DNA from: Siphonodentalium dalli
Lineage: Eukaryota; Mollusca; Scaphopoda; Gadilida; Siphonodentaliidae
Length of the DNA: 64,000 nt
Assembly: GCA_032622095.1 (NCBI GenBank)
Contig: CP136061.1
Location: 120,664,754-120,728,753, forward strand
Direction of reading: 5' to 3'
In this document: piece after piece, positions 1 through 11,090 of the stretch
How positions within the stretch are numbered: position 1 is the first letter of the stretch
How the letters are laid out: each line of letters opens with the position of its first letter
Made by a program: the position numbers and the translations under genes
The notes under the pieces: model-generated
The model's database searches: none
What the model was told of the DNA's origin: nothing
What the model saw: the letters and a program-made list of their open reading frames with translations, nothing else

Positions 1-195
1 TGGTGGGATGTATGCAGTTATCCAGCAGGTATGTTCGGTGAAATATGACAAATAGAGCATATCTTGTCCTTGACTTCGCGGGTATAGTGCCCAGTGGTGG
101 GTAGTTCACTCCGCTTCGCTGAGTAATATACCGGCATAAACTCCCAAGTCATGCTCTATTTATTACATAGCTTCAAATCTTGGATTCGGACCCAA
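1..195. repeat. Left part of duplicated ~465 bp repeat, copy 1
   Basis: This stretch matches 15871-16066 with a single one-base gap. Together with 3519-3790 it makes a repeat that is continuous at 15871-16335. The repeat begins TGG and ends CCA, with AATAAA near the end, so it could be a solo LTR. The window begins at its first visible base, so the true left edge is unknown. No coding potential was recognised. Confidence 0.8.
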
Positions 196-1057
196 TCTAT
201 TATATATTTTGAAAGATCTGTGTGTGTGTGTGTGTGTGTGTGTTTGTTTGTTTGAAATCGATGGACTCGAAAACGACTAAGCCAATTTCGATGAAATTTG
301 GTATTTGGATGTGTTTTCGGCCGGAGACGAACATAGGCATATTTATTTGTCCGTGCGAGGTCAACTTTTCACGTGCGGAGGTCAAATCTATTTTTACGCC
401 GTTTTTGCGCTAATATATTTCAGTTCGGTGCTCACAAATCGATTCGATATAGCGCGAATAATAAATTGCCAGTCATATAATTTGCACGGTTAGAATCTGT
501 GTGGCTTCATCTTTCCAACGATATATAATATGTATGTATCCGTTTTAGTTATCTGCCTCAATTATTAGGTACAAGTGGTACGATGCTTTTATCAGGATAA
601 AATCAATGCGTAATTTCTATGACGTCGTCAGAGGTCATAAAGTTAGATTACGTTAACTCTCACCCTGCCGATGCATTTGACTGTGTCGCGTTAACTCATC
701 ACCGGCCGAGGTATCCGCAAATGACATTGGGCTATATATCTCGTAAACGGGTGTAGCTATCGACTTGAAATTTGGTATGTGAATGTATCTTGCCCCGGAT
801 ACGAATTTTATCGGGTCGCCGAGCACGCGCGACGCCAGCTTCGCGCATGCGCAGACGAGATCTCGGAAACGGGTTGAGATATTGACTTTAAATTTGGTAT
901 GTGAATGTATCTTGCCGCGGATACGAATTTTATCGGGCCGCCGAGCACGCGCGACACCAGCTTCGCGCATGCGCAGACCAGATCTAGGAAACGGGTGGAG
1001 CAATCGACTTGAAATTTGGTTTTTGAATAGCCCGGACGAAGTCGGGTCACCTTCTAG
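196..1057 (+). mobile_element. Non-autonomous Helitron-like unit 1
   Basis: The unit begins TCTATTATATATTTTG directly after an A and ends with the hairpin CCCGGACGAAGTCGGG, 7 more bases, then CTAG followed by T. These are the classic Helitron ends: 5' TC, a 3' hairpin about 11 nt from CTRR, and insertion between A and T. A TG microsatellite follows the 5' end. Near the 3' end two ~122 bp subrepeats begin at about 776 and 898. No Rep or helicase coding is present, so it must depend on proteins made elsewhere. It is joined directly to unit 2. Confidence 0.85.
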
Positions 1058-1909
1058 TCTATTATATATTTTGAAAGATCTGTGTATGTGTTTGTTTGTG
1101 TGTTTGAAATCGATGGACTCCAAAACGACTAAGCCAATTTCGATGAAATTTGGTATTTGGATGTGTTTTCGGCCGGAGACGAACATAGGCATATTTATTT
1201 GTCCGTGCGAGGTCAACTTTTCACGTGCGGAGGTCAAATCTATTTTTACGCCGTTTTTGCGCTAATATATTTCAGTTCGGTGCTCACAAATCGATTCGAT
1301 ATAGCGCGAATAATAAATTGCCAGTCATATAATTTGCACGGTTAGAATCTGTGTGGCTTCATCTTTCCAACGATATATAATATGTATGTATCCGTTTTAG
1401 TTATCTGCCTCAATTATTAGGTACAAGTGGTACGATGCTTTTATCAGGATAAAATCAATGCGTAATTTCTATGACGTCGTCAGAGGTCATAAAGTTAGAT
1501 TACGTTAACTCTCACCCTGCCGATGCATTTGACTGTGTCGCGTTAACTCATCACCGGCCGAGGTATCCGCAAATGACATTGGGCTATATATCTCGGAAAC
1601 GGGTGTAGCTATCGACTTGAAATTTGGTATGTGAATGTATCTTGCCCCGGATACGAATTTTATCGGGTCGCCGAGCACGCGCGACGCCAGCTTCGCGCAT
1701 GCGCAGACGAGATCTCGGAAACGGGTTGAGATATTGACTTTAAATTTGGTATGTGAATGTATCTTGCCGCGGATACGAATTTTATCGGGCCGCCGAGCAC
1801 GCGCGACACCAGCTTCGCGCATGCGCAGACCAGATCTAGGAAACGGGTGGAGCAATCGACTTGAAATTTGGTTTTTGAATAGCCCGGACGAAGTCGGGTC
1901 ACCTTCTAG
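1058..1909 (+). mobile_element. Non-autonomous Helitron-like unit 2 (tandem)
   Basis: This is a head-to-tail copy of unit 1 with the same TCTATTATATATTTTG start and the same hairpin-CTAG end. It differs mainly in the length of the TG tract. The junction CTAG|TCTATT has no spacer, as expected when rolling-circle replication passes the 3' terminator. It is followed by 12 bp of TA repeat and then by the inverted pair of units. Confidence 0.85.
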
Positions 1910-1921
1910 TATATATATATA

Positions 1922-2654
1922 CTAGAAGGTGACCCGACTTCGTCCGGGCTATTAAAAAACCAAATTTCAAGTCGATTGCTCCACCCGTTTCCTTGATCTG
2001 GTCTGCGCATGCGCGAAGCTGGTGTCGCACGTGCTCGGCGACCCGATAAAATTCGTATCCGGGGCAAGATACATCCACATACCAAATTTCAAGTCGATAG
2101 CTGCACCCGTTTCCGAGATATATAGCCCAATGTCATTTGCGGATACCTCGGCCGGTGATGAGTTAACGCGACACAGTCAAATGCATCGGCAGGGTGAGAG
2201 TTAACGTAATCTAACTTTATGACCTCTGACGACGTCATAGAAGTTACGCATTGATTTTATCCTGATAAAAGCATCGTACGTCCACTTGTACCTAATAATT
2301 GAGGCAGATAACTAAAACGGATACATACATATTATATATCGTTGGAAAGATGAAGCCACACAGATTCTAACCGTGCAAATTATATGACTGGCAATTTATT
2401 ATTCGCGCTATATCGAATCGATTTGTGAGCACCGAACTGAAATATATTAGCGCAAAAACGGCGTAAAAATAGATTTGACCTCCGCACGTGAAAAGTTGAC
2501 CTCGCACGGACAAATAAATATGCCTATGTTCGTCTCCGGCCGAAAACACATCCAAATACCAAATTTCATCGAAATTGGCTTAGTCGTTTTGGAGTCCATC
2601 GATTTCAAACACACAAACAAACACATACACAGATCTTTCAAAATATATAATAGA
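1922..2654 (-). mobile_element. Non-autonomous Helitron-like unit 3 (inverted, shorter)
   Basis: Read on the minus strand, it starts TCTATTATATATTTTG at 2654 and ends CTAG at 1922. It faces unit 2 tail to tail across the TA spacer 1910-1921. At 733 bp it is about 130 bp shorter than its sisters because it has only one of the two ~122 bp subrepeats, and it carries a few private substitutions. Confidence 0.83.
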
Positions 2655-3515
2655 CTAGAAGGTGACCCGACTTCGTCCGGGCTATTCAAAAACCAAATTT
2701 CAAGTCGATTGCTCCACCCGTTTCCTAGATCTGGTCTGCGCATGCGCGAAGCTGGTGTCGCGCGTGCTCGGCGGCCCGATAAAATTCGTATCCGCGGCAA
2801 GATACATTCACATACCAAATTTAAAGTCAATATCTCAACCCGTTTCCGAGATCTCGTCTGCGCATGCGCGAAGCTGGCGTCGCGCGTGCTCGGCGACCCG
2901 ATAAAATTCGTATCCGGGGCAAGATACATTCACATACCAAATTTCAAGTCGATAGCTACACCCGTTTACGAGATATATAGCCCAATGTCATTTGCGGATA
3001 CCTCGGCCGGTGATGAGTTAACGCGACACAGTCAAATGCATCGGCAGGGTGAGAGTTAACGTAATCTAACTTTATGACCTCTGACGACGTCATAGAAATT
3101 ACGCATTGATTTTATTCTGATAAAAGCATCGTACCACTTGTACCTAATAATTGAGGCAGATAACTAAAACGGATACATACATATTATATATCGTTGGAAA
3201 GATGAAGCCACACAGATTCTAACCGTGCAAATTATATGACTGGCAATTTATTATTCGCGCTATATCGAATCGATTTGTGAGCACCGAACTGAAATATATT
3301 AGCGCAAAAACGGCGTAAAAATAGATTTGACCTCCGCACGTGAAAAGTTGACCTCGCACGGACAAATAAATATGCCTATGTTCGTCTCCGGCCGAAAACA
3401 CATCCAAATACCAAATTTCATCGAAATTGGCTTAGTCGTTTTGGAGTCCATCGATTTCAAACAAACAAACACATACACACACACACACACACACAGATCT
3501 TTCAAAATATATAAT

Positions 3516-3518
<3 letters not shown>
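2655..3518 (-). mobile_element. Non-autonomous Helitron-like unit 4 (inverted)
   Basis: This minus-strand unit has its 5' TC end at 3518 and its 3' CTAG end at 2655, abutting unit 3 with no spacer. It has both ~122 bp subrepeats and an expanded AC/TG tract next to the 5' end (about 3476-3495). With units 1-3 it completes a palindrome of roughly 3.3 kb. Confidence 0.83.
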
Positions 3519-3554
<36 letters not shown>

Positions 3555-3790
3555 ACGGTCTAGTCGTTCGTAACTTCATATGGTGTGACACCGTGTGAGG
3601 ATACCATGCACTCGTTCCTCATACCACAATTTGTCATACAATTCGTCTTAGAGGACTATATAGTGTGTTAGGATATGAAGTACGAACTACTTTAACAAAC
3701 CACATGTAATACTGTTTGTATACTACATGCAAGCGCCAGCATGCGCAGTGGGATGTACGTGATCTCTAAGTTTATACGACCAATAAACCA
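3519..3790. repeat. Right part of duplicated ~465 bp repeat, copy 1
   Basis: A (TA)n tract (3519-3551) is followed by sequence about 97% identical to 16098-16335. In that second copy the TA tract directly follows the sequence matching 1-195, so the Helitron units here interrupt the TA tract. Homology stops after CAATAAACCAT at 3790. Confidence 0.8.
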
Positions 3791-4109
3791 TCGCTGTCGG
3801 GTATTCCAAGTGATTTTCTAATGTTTTTCAATTAGTTGCTAATTTCATTATTTTTAAACCAACAGTATCATTTTTGTTTATACTTTTGGTCTAAATTTTA
3901 GTCAGATACGGGAGTCATTTCAACCTTAGTCAGGTAGGACATTTCCAGAGTTATTTGAGCCCAACACTATTTTGAAGGGGAAGTTGTGTGATAATTCCAG
4001 AGTTACTTATTGCGAGAGCTGCCGTAAACCGGTTGCTAAAATCGGGTTGCTATGTATAAGCTGTTAATTGTATTAACCATGGTGAAGTCTATATTGATAT
4101 AAGCTCCTA

Positions 4110-5020
4110 TAAATTCCTGTGTGAGCCACGGTATACATTGTTAGCGTATCTAACAACACGTATATCATCGTGGGGGTATGCCACGGTATACCTTGCTTGA
4201 GTCCATTACAGCCCCTATCTTCGTGGTTTAACAACGATATACCTTGTTGGCGTATATTACTGTAACAGTCACTATATAGATAGAACCGCATGAGTGTTTG
4301 AATTTTGACGAAATTATCGCACGAGATTTGTTGGCGGAGCGATACCTCGAGTGCGGGACACAGTCCCGCACGAGAGGTATCGCGTTCCGCCAACAAATCG
4401 AGTGCGATAATTTCGTCAAAATTCAGACACTTATGCGGTTCTATTTTTATTACATATCTACGTATCAGAGTAAGTTGACTCACAATCGTACATCTCCGGT
4501 ACAGTAAATGTGAATTTAATTGAGTTTTAACGGCATTTTAGGGTTAACGCAGCAATCAGACAGGGAGCCCTTCTACCCGCGAGTGAACTTGACCCATCTT
4601 GACCAGCGCAAATGTGTTAATTGGGTTTTCCCAGATTTTGAAAAATATAACCCAATCAGCGCGCTGCGATTTCGGCAAGTGGGTTGTCGCCCTTGCGTTG
4701 AAAAAGTAAAAATAGTAACGGCGAAAGCCAGTCTAACAACACTGAATGAAATAGTTCCGTCGACAGATTGCACTAGTGCGATTCTGAGAATTATCACACG
4801 CCTGGAACGTCGTGCGATCATGCGAATTACGTTGATAGATATGTAATAAATCATCGTGTAGGTATGCCACGGTATACCTTGTTAGCGTATATTACAGCCC
4901 GTATATCATCGTTGGGGTGTGCCAAGGTTATATCTTGTTATCTTATGTTACAGTCCGTATCATCGTGTGGTATGCCACGGCCCACGGCATACCTTGTTAG
5001 AGTATATTGTATTCCCTATC
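4110..5020. repeat. Diverged ~60 bp minisatellite, interrupted
   Basis: Units containing GCCACGGTATACCTTGTTAG plus a CGTATATCATCGTG segment recur at 4110-4260 and 4855-5020, on both sides of the palindrome and about 400 bp of other sequence. The same array is at 23840-24746, and a single diverged unit is at about 27825. Confidence 0.7.
4281..4442. repeat. 162 bp near-perfect palindrome
   Basis: The two halves, meeting near 4361, are inverted copies with few mismatches; the outer ends read TAGAACCGCAT and ATGCGGTTCTA. The centre is GGGACACAGTCCC-like. It would fold into one long hairpin and is probably a foldback MITE. The same hairpin is at 24007-24169. Confidence 0.85.
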
Positions 5021-5276
5021 TATCTAACATATTTAATTTTTGTGTGGTGTAATATCCGCCGTATCGGGTGGATGCATGGTGTAAGAACATTACGCAATCG
5101 ATTTCACCTTATTTCACACAAGTATTCTGAAACGATAACGTAATCCCCGTGCCAAATTTATGGTGTCAACTTCCTCCAACTATTTCAATTAATTTCTTTC
5201 ATCCCTCAAAGTTCCAACTCCTACTGTTCAACTGTTTTCGATCAACATTCTAACAATGTGAGTAATTTATTTTCAG

Positions 5277-5315
5277 AGGCTGGTTGAAAGGATTTTGGAC
5301 GCTTGGAGACGAAAG
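5277..5315 (+). CDS. Candidate 39 nt micro-exon, copy A1
   Basis: A TTTATTTTCAG acceptor precedes 39 nt encoding RLVERILDAWRRK, followed by the donor GTCCGT. The frame is open and the length is a multiple of three. Related exons are at 25011-25049 and 32333-32371, inside similar flanking sequence. The peptide looks like a short amphipathic helix. The host gene and function are unknown; calling it an exon is inference from splice signals and frame conservation. Confidence 0.4.
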
Positions 5316-6120
5316 GTCCGTATAAATAACCCAATGACGATTACATAACATCATATATATTGTTTCTTGCAAGAGAAGCAACCAAACTATACAACCAATA
5401 AAAAATAAGTCCCCGTCATAATACTGCACTGTAACTCGATCCACTGGGACTGATTGTCAAAACATCTGACCGTGAAACCGCCAGCTTATGGAATTGAAGT
5501 ACAGAGTGGTTGTTTGATTGATTCAACACAATCTCATTGAGTAGACATCAGTTCACAACTCAAAAATAAGTTATTAGGGCATATATAGTTTGTACTCAAT
5601 AGTGAACAACAGCTATAGTAACTTGATAAACCACCAAGACTTTTTAGAGGCATATTGCTGTCGACGAAACACCGCTTATTAGTATAATCAATTCCTTGTG
5701 CAGTGGTCTGTTAAGTAACAACTCAAGAACTCAACAATATGTGTATTTCCAGACACATTTAAAATCAATAAATGTAATATGTAGGTTAATTGATGTGAGG
5801 TGTCTTAAAATAGAGAAAATTGTACCTCTCCGGGATAGAAACATGCGTACTCTGGAATTATCTATCAACCGATCGCTTCATTTTATAATTTATCTGTTTA
5901 AAACCATAGTACATTCGTCTGCCACCCCCGTGTCATTCTGCAGTGTGCTTTTTTATCGTTGCTTCCTTGAAATTGAACAAACATGTACCGGTATGTAGAG
6001 TATGCAATGAGCAAAACACTCAACACCGAGTAGACCCCCACTACATGTACATGTATATGAAATTACGAACTATTATTAGTAATGCCACTGTTATTTACAA
6101 CATACCGCATTTACCGGTAT

Positions 6121-6850
6121 AGCTAAATCTCAGATTAAACAGGTCTGGATGAAACACCCGAATCGATCTAGAATAGCCTGATAAATAAAAAACTACCTTG
6201 CATAAATCGTAAACCTTTTGCAAATCGCAAACTACTTTGCAATAAACATATGCGTTTTAGTGTAATAGTTTTCGATTGATCACAAAGGTTTGCGATTGAT
6301 CACAAAGGTTTGCGATTAATCGCAATGGTTTGTGATTTATCGCAGATATATTTTTTATAATTTTTATGCATTGGCACTAATGGACTTGAACCGTATAAAT
6401 AGAAATATGAATCAGACATCTTCCAACAGGTATGGGTAAACCACCAATCGATCTATAATAGCATGGTTGGGCTAAAATAGACCAATCGTTCTTTGACATC
6501 CACCATGCATGTGGGATAAGAGAAGCAAACGTTTGCGATGAATCACAAAACAACTTTGCGAAACATCACAAACACCTTTGCGATAACTCGCAAACCTTTA
6601 CAATAAATCACAAACCTTTACGATAAATCACAAACCATTACAGTAAATCGCAGGTCTTAGACAGGTCTGAGTGAACAACCTATTAATCTAGAATTGCCTG
6701 GTCGGGCTAAAATAGACCGATCAGTCATTCACAGCCAGATGCATAAGTGATAAGGGGAGCAAAACTTTGCAAAAATCACAAACACCTTTGCGATAACTCC
6801 AAAACCTTTGTAAATAGCATGCGATAAGCAAAATACTCAACAATGGGGAG
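6121..6850. repeat. Tandem array of ~235-295 bp units rich in TTTGCGAT words
   Basis: Three diverged units begin near 6135, 6427 and 6661 with AACAGGTCTGGATGAA-like sequence. Each is followed by short repeats such as CACAAAGGTTTGCGATTGAT or their inverse (6190-6350, 6530-6660, 6765-6820). The short words occur in both orientations, so the region could form alternating hairpins. No coding potential. The sequence either side (5977-6120 and 6851-7256) shows nothing recognisable. Confidence 0.65.
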
Positions 6851-7258
6851 ACCATTAACTTTGGTTAATTAAAACTGACACCATGTTGTGTGGTAATGTA
6901 TGCAAAATACCGCTATAGCGCTAACTAGTCCTCGCTACAAGGTGATGTTGAATGGGGTACCAGAATTATTATCACTCTCCCAAAAAAATTGCCACGGTGT
7001 TCAGTGTTTTGCTTATCGTACACTTCCAATGTACTGTATCATTATATGAACAAATGCTAAGATAACACAAAGAGAGTTTAATGTATTTAATATACTGGTA
7101 TGATAAAGTTTGGTACAACCATAGTTAAAAAATTATTCTCCATTCACATCTGTGTGTCAACATGTCAATGTCATTGCCTGATCACCAGAGCCATATAATG
7201 TAGAATTTTTGTAGACATTGGAATGGTCTACATGTATGTACATGTACATGTATTTATA

Positions 7259-7755
7259 CAGCTAAGCTCTAATTGACCCTCCCCCTAACCACATTGGTCA
7301 CCGATATTACCACGTTGTTGATGCTATTAACATTGATTAATCCTACCATGGCATACCTTCAGAACCATAGTGTATATTTCTGGCATGGCTTGATGCTGCC
7401 CTGGTACTAGTACTATTACCGGTAGTTGCGAATGTCGGTCAGTGACCATTATTGAATGTTCCATTGAACAGTAAACAAATTATTAATTGAAATATTGTTT
7501 TGTGTATAGTTGACATGGCGCTGATGAAAAGCTGGACTGGGTGTTTACAAGGTTGAAGTTGGCCATGTGAAAAATTAACGCAGAGTACAGTGGTCGCAAA
7601 ATATTAATTGTACTGTTGAAAGATAACCTGCGGTTGCCACATACCGTATCAACCACTTGACTGTGGTTGTACGGCGGTCCATGGTATAACCGGTGTCATT
7701 AACGCCCTACATGTACAACCTTGTTAAAGGGGGATGATTAATTAGAGCTTAGCTG
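7259..7755. mobile_element. TA-flanked MITE (~497 bp)
   Basis: It begins CAGCTAAGCTCTAATT and ends with the inverse AATTAGAGCTTAGCTG. Terminal inverted repeats of roughly 30 bp carry a few mismatches further in. It is flanked by TA at 7257-7258 and 7756-7757, the Tc1/mariner type of target duplication. No transposase is visible. Confidence 0.75.
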
Positions 7756-7757
7756 TA

Positions 7758-8903
7758 GTACATTACTAAAAGTTTGCGCTTGATTCAGTGATAACGTGTT
7801 TCTCAGAATTGGATCCGTATCTCCGAGATTATCCGCCATCCATAAATATACGGTATCAGAACAATATCACAGCGTCACAGGCGTTTCGATCAAATTTAAA
7901 GAATAGCAGGCTCCGTAACATGGCGACATGGTTCTCAAATCACGTTTCGATGACAATTGAAGAATATGATAATCCGTCCTCTGCACAGGTACATGTACGT
8001 TGTAGCCAACAATTTGTCACTGACTCGTGAGTCATGACTGATTTTTGACGTCATAACTCCGACTAATTTCTACATAATTTAGTTCAGTCATGAACGTAGT
8101 GCGTATCCTTCTACATCTGCGAAAGCGGTCATGTTGACCTATACATAATTGGACCGACCGGTACATGTATGTCTTGTAATCCTTGTCACCAGTGGTTGAC
8201 TCTTGTGAGTTAATTGGGCAGTTTATAAATTTGTGAAACTTAAGTATCTGTCTTTTGTAATTTACAATAGTCATGCAATACTGTCATGCATGCAAAATGT
8301 AACCCCGCTGCACTCAACGACATTTGAATCTGTCTCAGTTCACCGAAAATTGCTTTCTTCAGACTCTTGCAGAGGAGAATATCAATATTAGCGCCAGTTA
8401 ATTTTTCAGAGGTTATATATCACCTTGTCCCGTCCATTTACAAACATAATCCACACAGTGCTAAAAATATTCCAGGTTATTGAGAAGCCAGTTAGGTCCA
8501 ATTTCACACACACAAAAATATTTTGATGAATTTCCGAAAAGTTCACTTCCCTAATCTCAAAAGCACCTCAGCAAGAGAACATTACGTACCTAAACTGGCA
8601 CACGCTACAACATGTAAGCCGAGTCCGATATCAACATAAAATGTCCAAGCCTGATGTTTGTTTGTGTCTTCCGTCCATGTTTATATACGGTAGGCCTACT
8701 GTAAAAAAACAACTCAATCGCCTCAAGTGGGGACTCCGCTATGTTTTCGAATTTCGAGATCTTCACGCACATGCGCAGTTAACAGACTCAAATGCGCATG
8801 CGCAGAAACTTGACAGTGTGTGAATGAAAAATATTTCAGCGAGACACGCTCCCAGCGTGAAGACGGAGTGTGAGGATGTCTGACTGAAACCATACATTGG
8901 GGA
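7758..8903. other. No gene recognised
   Basis: This stretch has only short open frames without recognisable similarity (for example 7788-8030) and scattered ACATGTA words. I see no clear repeat structure. Confidence 0.5.
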
Positions 8904-9117
8904 CTAGTTAATTTTTATGTGTGCTCTGTTCCCAAGTCCCCATTCGTGTATTTCCAAAGTGCCAGAAAAACTGGGGACCTCATTGAGGTCCCCAGTTTGT
9001 TTGAAGTCCCCAGTATAAAGTCTAATATCACATCGACGTCCCCACTCTGGCGTCCTCACAAACGCACACCCTCACACACACCCTCACACACACAGATTTC
9101 CCAAAATATATAATAGA
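8904..9117 (-). mobile_element. Short Helitron-like relative
   Basis: On the minus strand it starts TCTATTATATATTTTGGGAA at 9117 after an A, followed by TG-rich sequence exactly as in the units at 196 and 53705, and can be closed at a CTAG (8904-8907) followed by T. The core is unrelated and contains a GGGGACCTCATTGAGGTCCCC palindrome-like stretch. The 5' end is convincing; the 3' end lacks the GC-rich hairpin next to CTAG, so that limit is tentative. Confidence 0.5.
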
Positions 9118-9339
9118 TGATTGTTTGAAGTCTGAAAGTATACTCTCGTATGTTACATCCTGGCATCCTGGTCCGGTTCCGAGGATAACAAATATGTCGT
9201 CAAATATAGCAAATGATCTTTATATGCAGCGTTTGTTTATGCCACAAACTGCAAAGAGCATTCCGTGTTAGTCTATTCTCCAATTTCTCGACATAGTAAC
9301 ATGCCGATTTATCTCAGCAATATATATAACCTTTGGGCC

Positions 9340-10160
9340 CATATGTCTTTCAGTTTATCCCTCTTCAGACATTTGGATCAGTATGTCCTTCAGCTTATCT
9401 ATCTGCTCACATATTGATCCGCATGTCCTTCAAAACTCTTCTCACATTGTGATCCGTATGTCCTTCAATTAACACTCCTATCACATTTTGATCCGTATGT
9501 CCTTCAACACTTTTCTCACATTTGGATCCGTATGTCCTTCAACACTCTTCTCACGTTATAATCCGTTTATCCTTAAGTTTATCTCTCTTCTCACATTTAT
9601 CCGTATGTCCTTCAACTTATCCCTCGTCTCACATTTGGATCCGTATGTCCTTCAACACACTTCTCACATTTGGATCCGTATGTCCATCAGCTTATCTCTC
9701 TCCTCACATGTTGATCCGTATGTCCTTCAGCTTATCCCTCTTCTCAAGTTGTGATCCGTATGTCATTCAACACTCTTCTCACATTTGGATCCGCATGTCC
9801 TTCGGTTTATCCCTCTTCTCACATTTGGATCCGTATGTCCTTCAACACTCTTCTCACATTTGGATCCGTATGTCCATCAGCTTATCTCTCTTCTCACATG
9901 TTGATCCGCGTTTCCTTCAGCTTATCCCTCTTCTCACGTTGTGATCCGTATGTCCTTCAACACTCTTCTCACATTTTGATCCATAGTTTCTTCATCACTC
10001 GCCTCACATTTGGATCCGTATGTCCTTCCGTATCCCTCTTCTCACAGTTGAATCGGTGTATCCTTCAGATTATCCCTCTTCTCACACTTGAATCCGTTTA
10101 TCCTTCAGTTATCCCTCTTCTCAGAGTTGGTTCCGTGTGTCCTTCTGCTTATCCTGTGCC
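9340..10160. repeat. 35-40 bp minisatellite array
   Basis: About 20 units of the form GGATCCGTATGTCCTTCA followed by either a long tail (GCTTATCCCTCTTCTCACAT type) or a short tail (ACACTCTTCTCACAT type). The two variants alternate irregularly. Long open frames across it are a by-product of the repeat period. Confidence 0.85.
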
Positions 10161-11090
10161 TAATTAATAACAATGACTGAGAGATCTAATTAATTTAAAT
10201 CTCGCATCACATTGCCATTAGTAACGCAATGGCATAAGGAAGATCACTCGTGAACAGTATCAGTATTATAGGAATAATCATCAAACCACATTTTGAGAAC
10301 GCCATTCGAAACCTGATAAACCCGCGTCTCATTTCATTATTATCTGTACATAACTATACATATTAATAGTTTTGTTGTAAAGTGTAATACGTGACCTACA
10401 TGTACAAACTGCATAAAAATACAAATATATATATGCGCATCACGTGTATCCGGCATACATAATGGCCGGAAGGAACAGGGTTAGAGGAAAATGAATGTTA
10501 CACTTGAGGGATAGTAAGCAATTGACGTGACGATATGCCATGCATGATGGTGGTGTTATACTAACGGTTATTTCAAGTCGCCAGTGAGCTTCTAAAAGTC
10601 GTGTCCTCTAAATATTCAATTTTAGACATAAAACTGTTTATCTCTGGAAATAATATTGGCATTTACCAATACCTTTGTTTGAGAGTCATATCATTATATC
10701 ACATATGTTTTCAAAGATAAACGTTCATGTTCATATCTCTCCTGTTTGATATTAAAAAAGTGAGTTTTATACGACATATTAGAAATTATGATTACTAGGT
10801 CGTGCGACATTATAGTTTTGACGATTTTTCACGGTATTTGCCTTTTATGTCATGATCTAGGATGTTGCCAGAATGCTACTTGTCTGAATTAAGCACCATT
10901 GCGTTTATCCTGATATATATTCAATTACAGAGGGTGAAATGAGAGCTCACCAGCATTATGTGTATATTAAAGAGCAAGTCAACACCAACTACTATATGTT
11001 TAGATGCCCGACAGTTCTGCCATTTCCCAACATGTGTGGTGTATTTGATACCGACAAGACGTACCGGTAATTATTGTTTCTCTTTTCCAG
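10161..11090. other. Intron-like spacer with a dispersed block
   Basis: The part 10600-10920 matches 28100-28400 and, in part, 33214-33370 and 41315-41430, with roughly 80-90% identity by eye. These same blocks accompany the micro-exon candidates further right. A pyrimidine tract ending TCTTTTCCAG (11081-11090) leads into the next exon candidate. Confidence 0.55.

Larger units (their letters stand above)
3791..5976. repeat. 2.19 kb duplicated block, copy 1
   Basis: This block aligns end to end with 23517-25706 at about 98%, with only small indels. Its first ~110 bp on the minus strand are the start of the L2-like LINE linker that continues at 23574-23242 in the other copy. The rest holds a minisatellite, a palindrome and a micro-exon candidate, listed separately. 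The long reading frames inside are conserved only because the DNA is duplicated; none resembles a known protein. Confidence 0.85.

Noticed and set aside
653-1237. A 194-codon open frame (and its mirror at 2475-3059) crossing two Helitron units
   Set aside because: It runs through the element ends, the CTAG|TCTATT junction and the TG tract, and both strands are open over the same stretch. The frames are conserved only because the units are copies.
1-3790. Reading the ~465 bp repeat as an LTR of a retrotransposon
   Set aside because: TG...CA ends and AATAAA fit, but there is no internal retroviral-type coding between copies, no primer-binding site was found and the left edge is cut by the window.
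4073-4483. A 136-codon frame with a duplicate at 23799-24209
   Set aside because: Its conservation is explained by the 98% DNA duplication; it reads through a perfect palindrome and a minisatellite and resembles no protein.
5696-5998. A 100-codon frame conserved at 25426-25716
   Set aside because: Part of the same recent duplication; no splice or start context and no family features.
9488-10167. Frames of 88-140 codons with repeated HIWIRMSF/HLDPYVLQ peptides
   Set aside because: A by-product of a 35-40 bp minisatellite; the frames overlap in all three phases.
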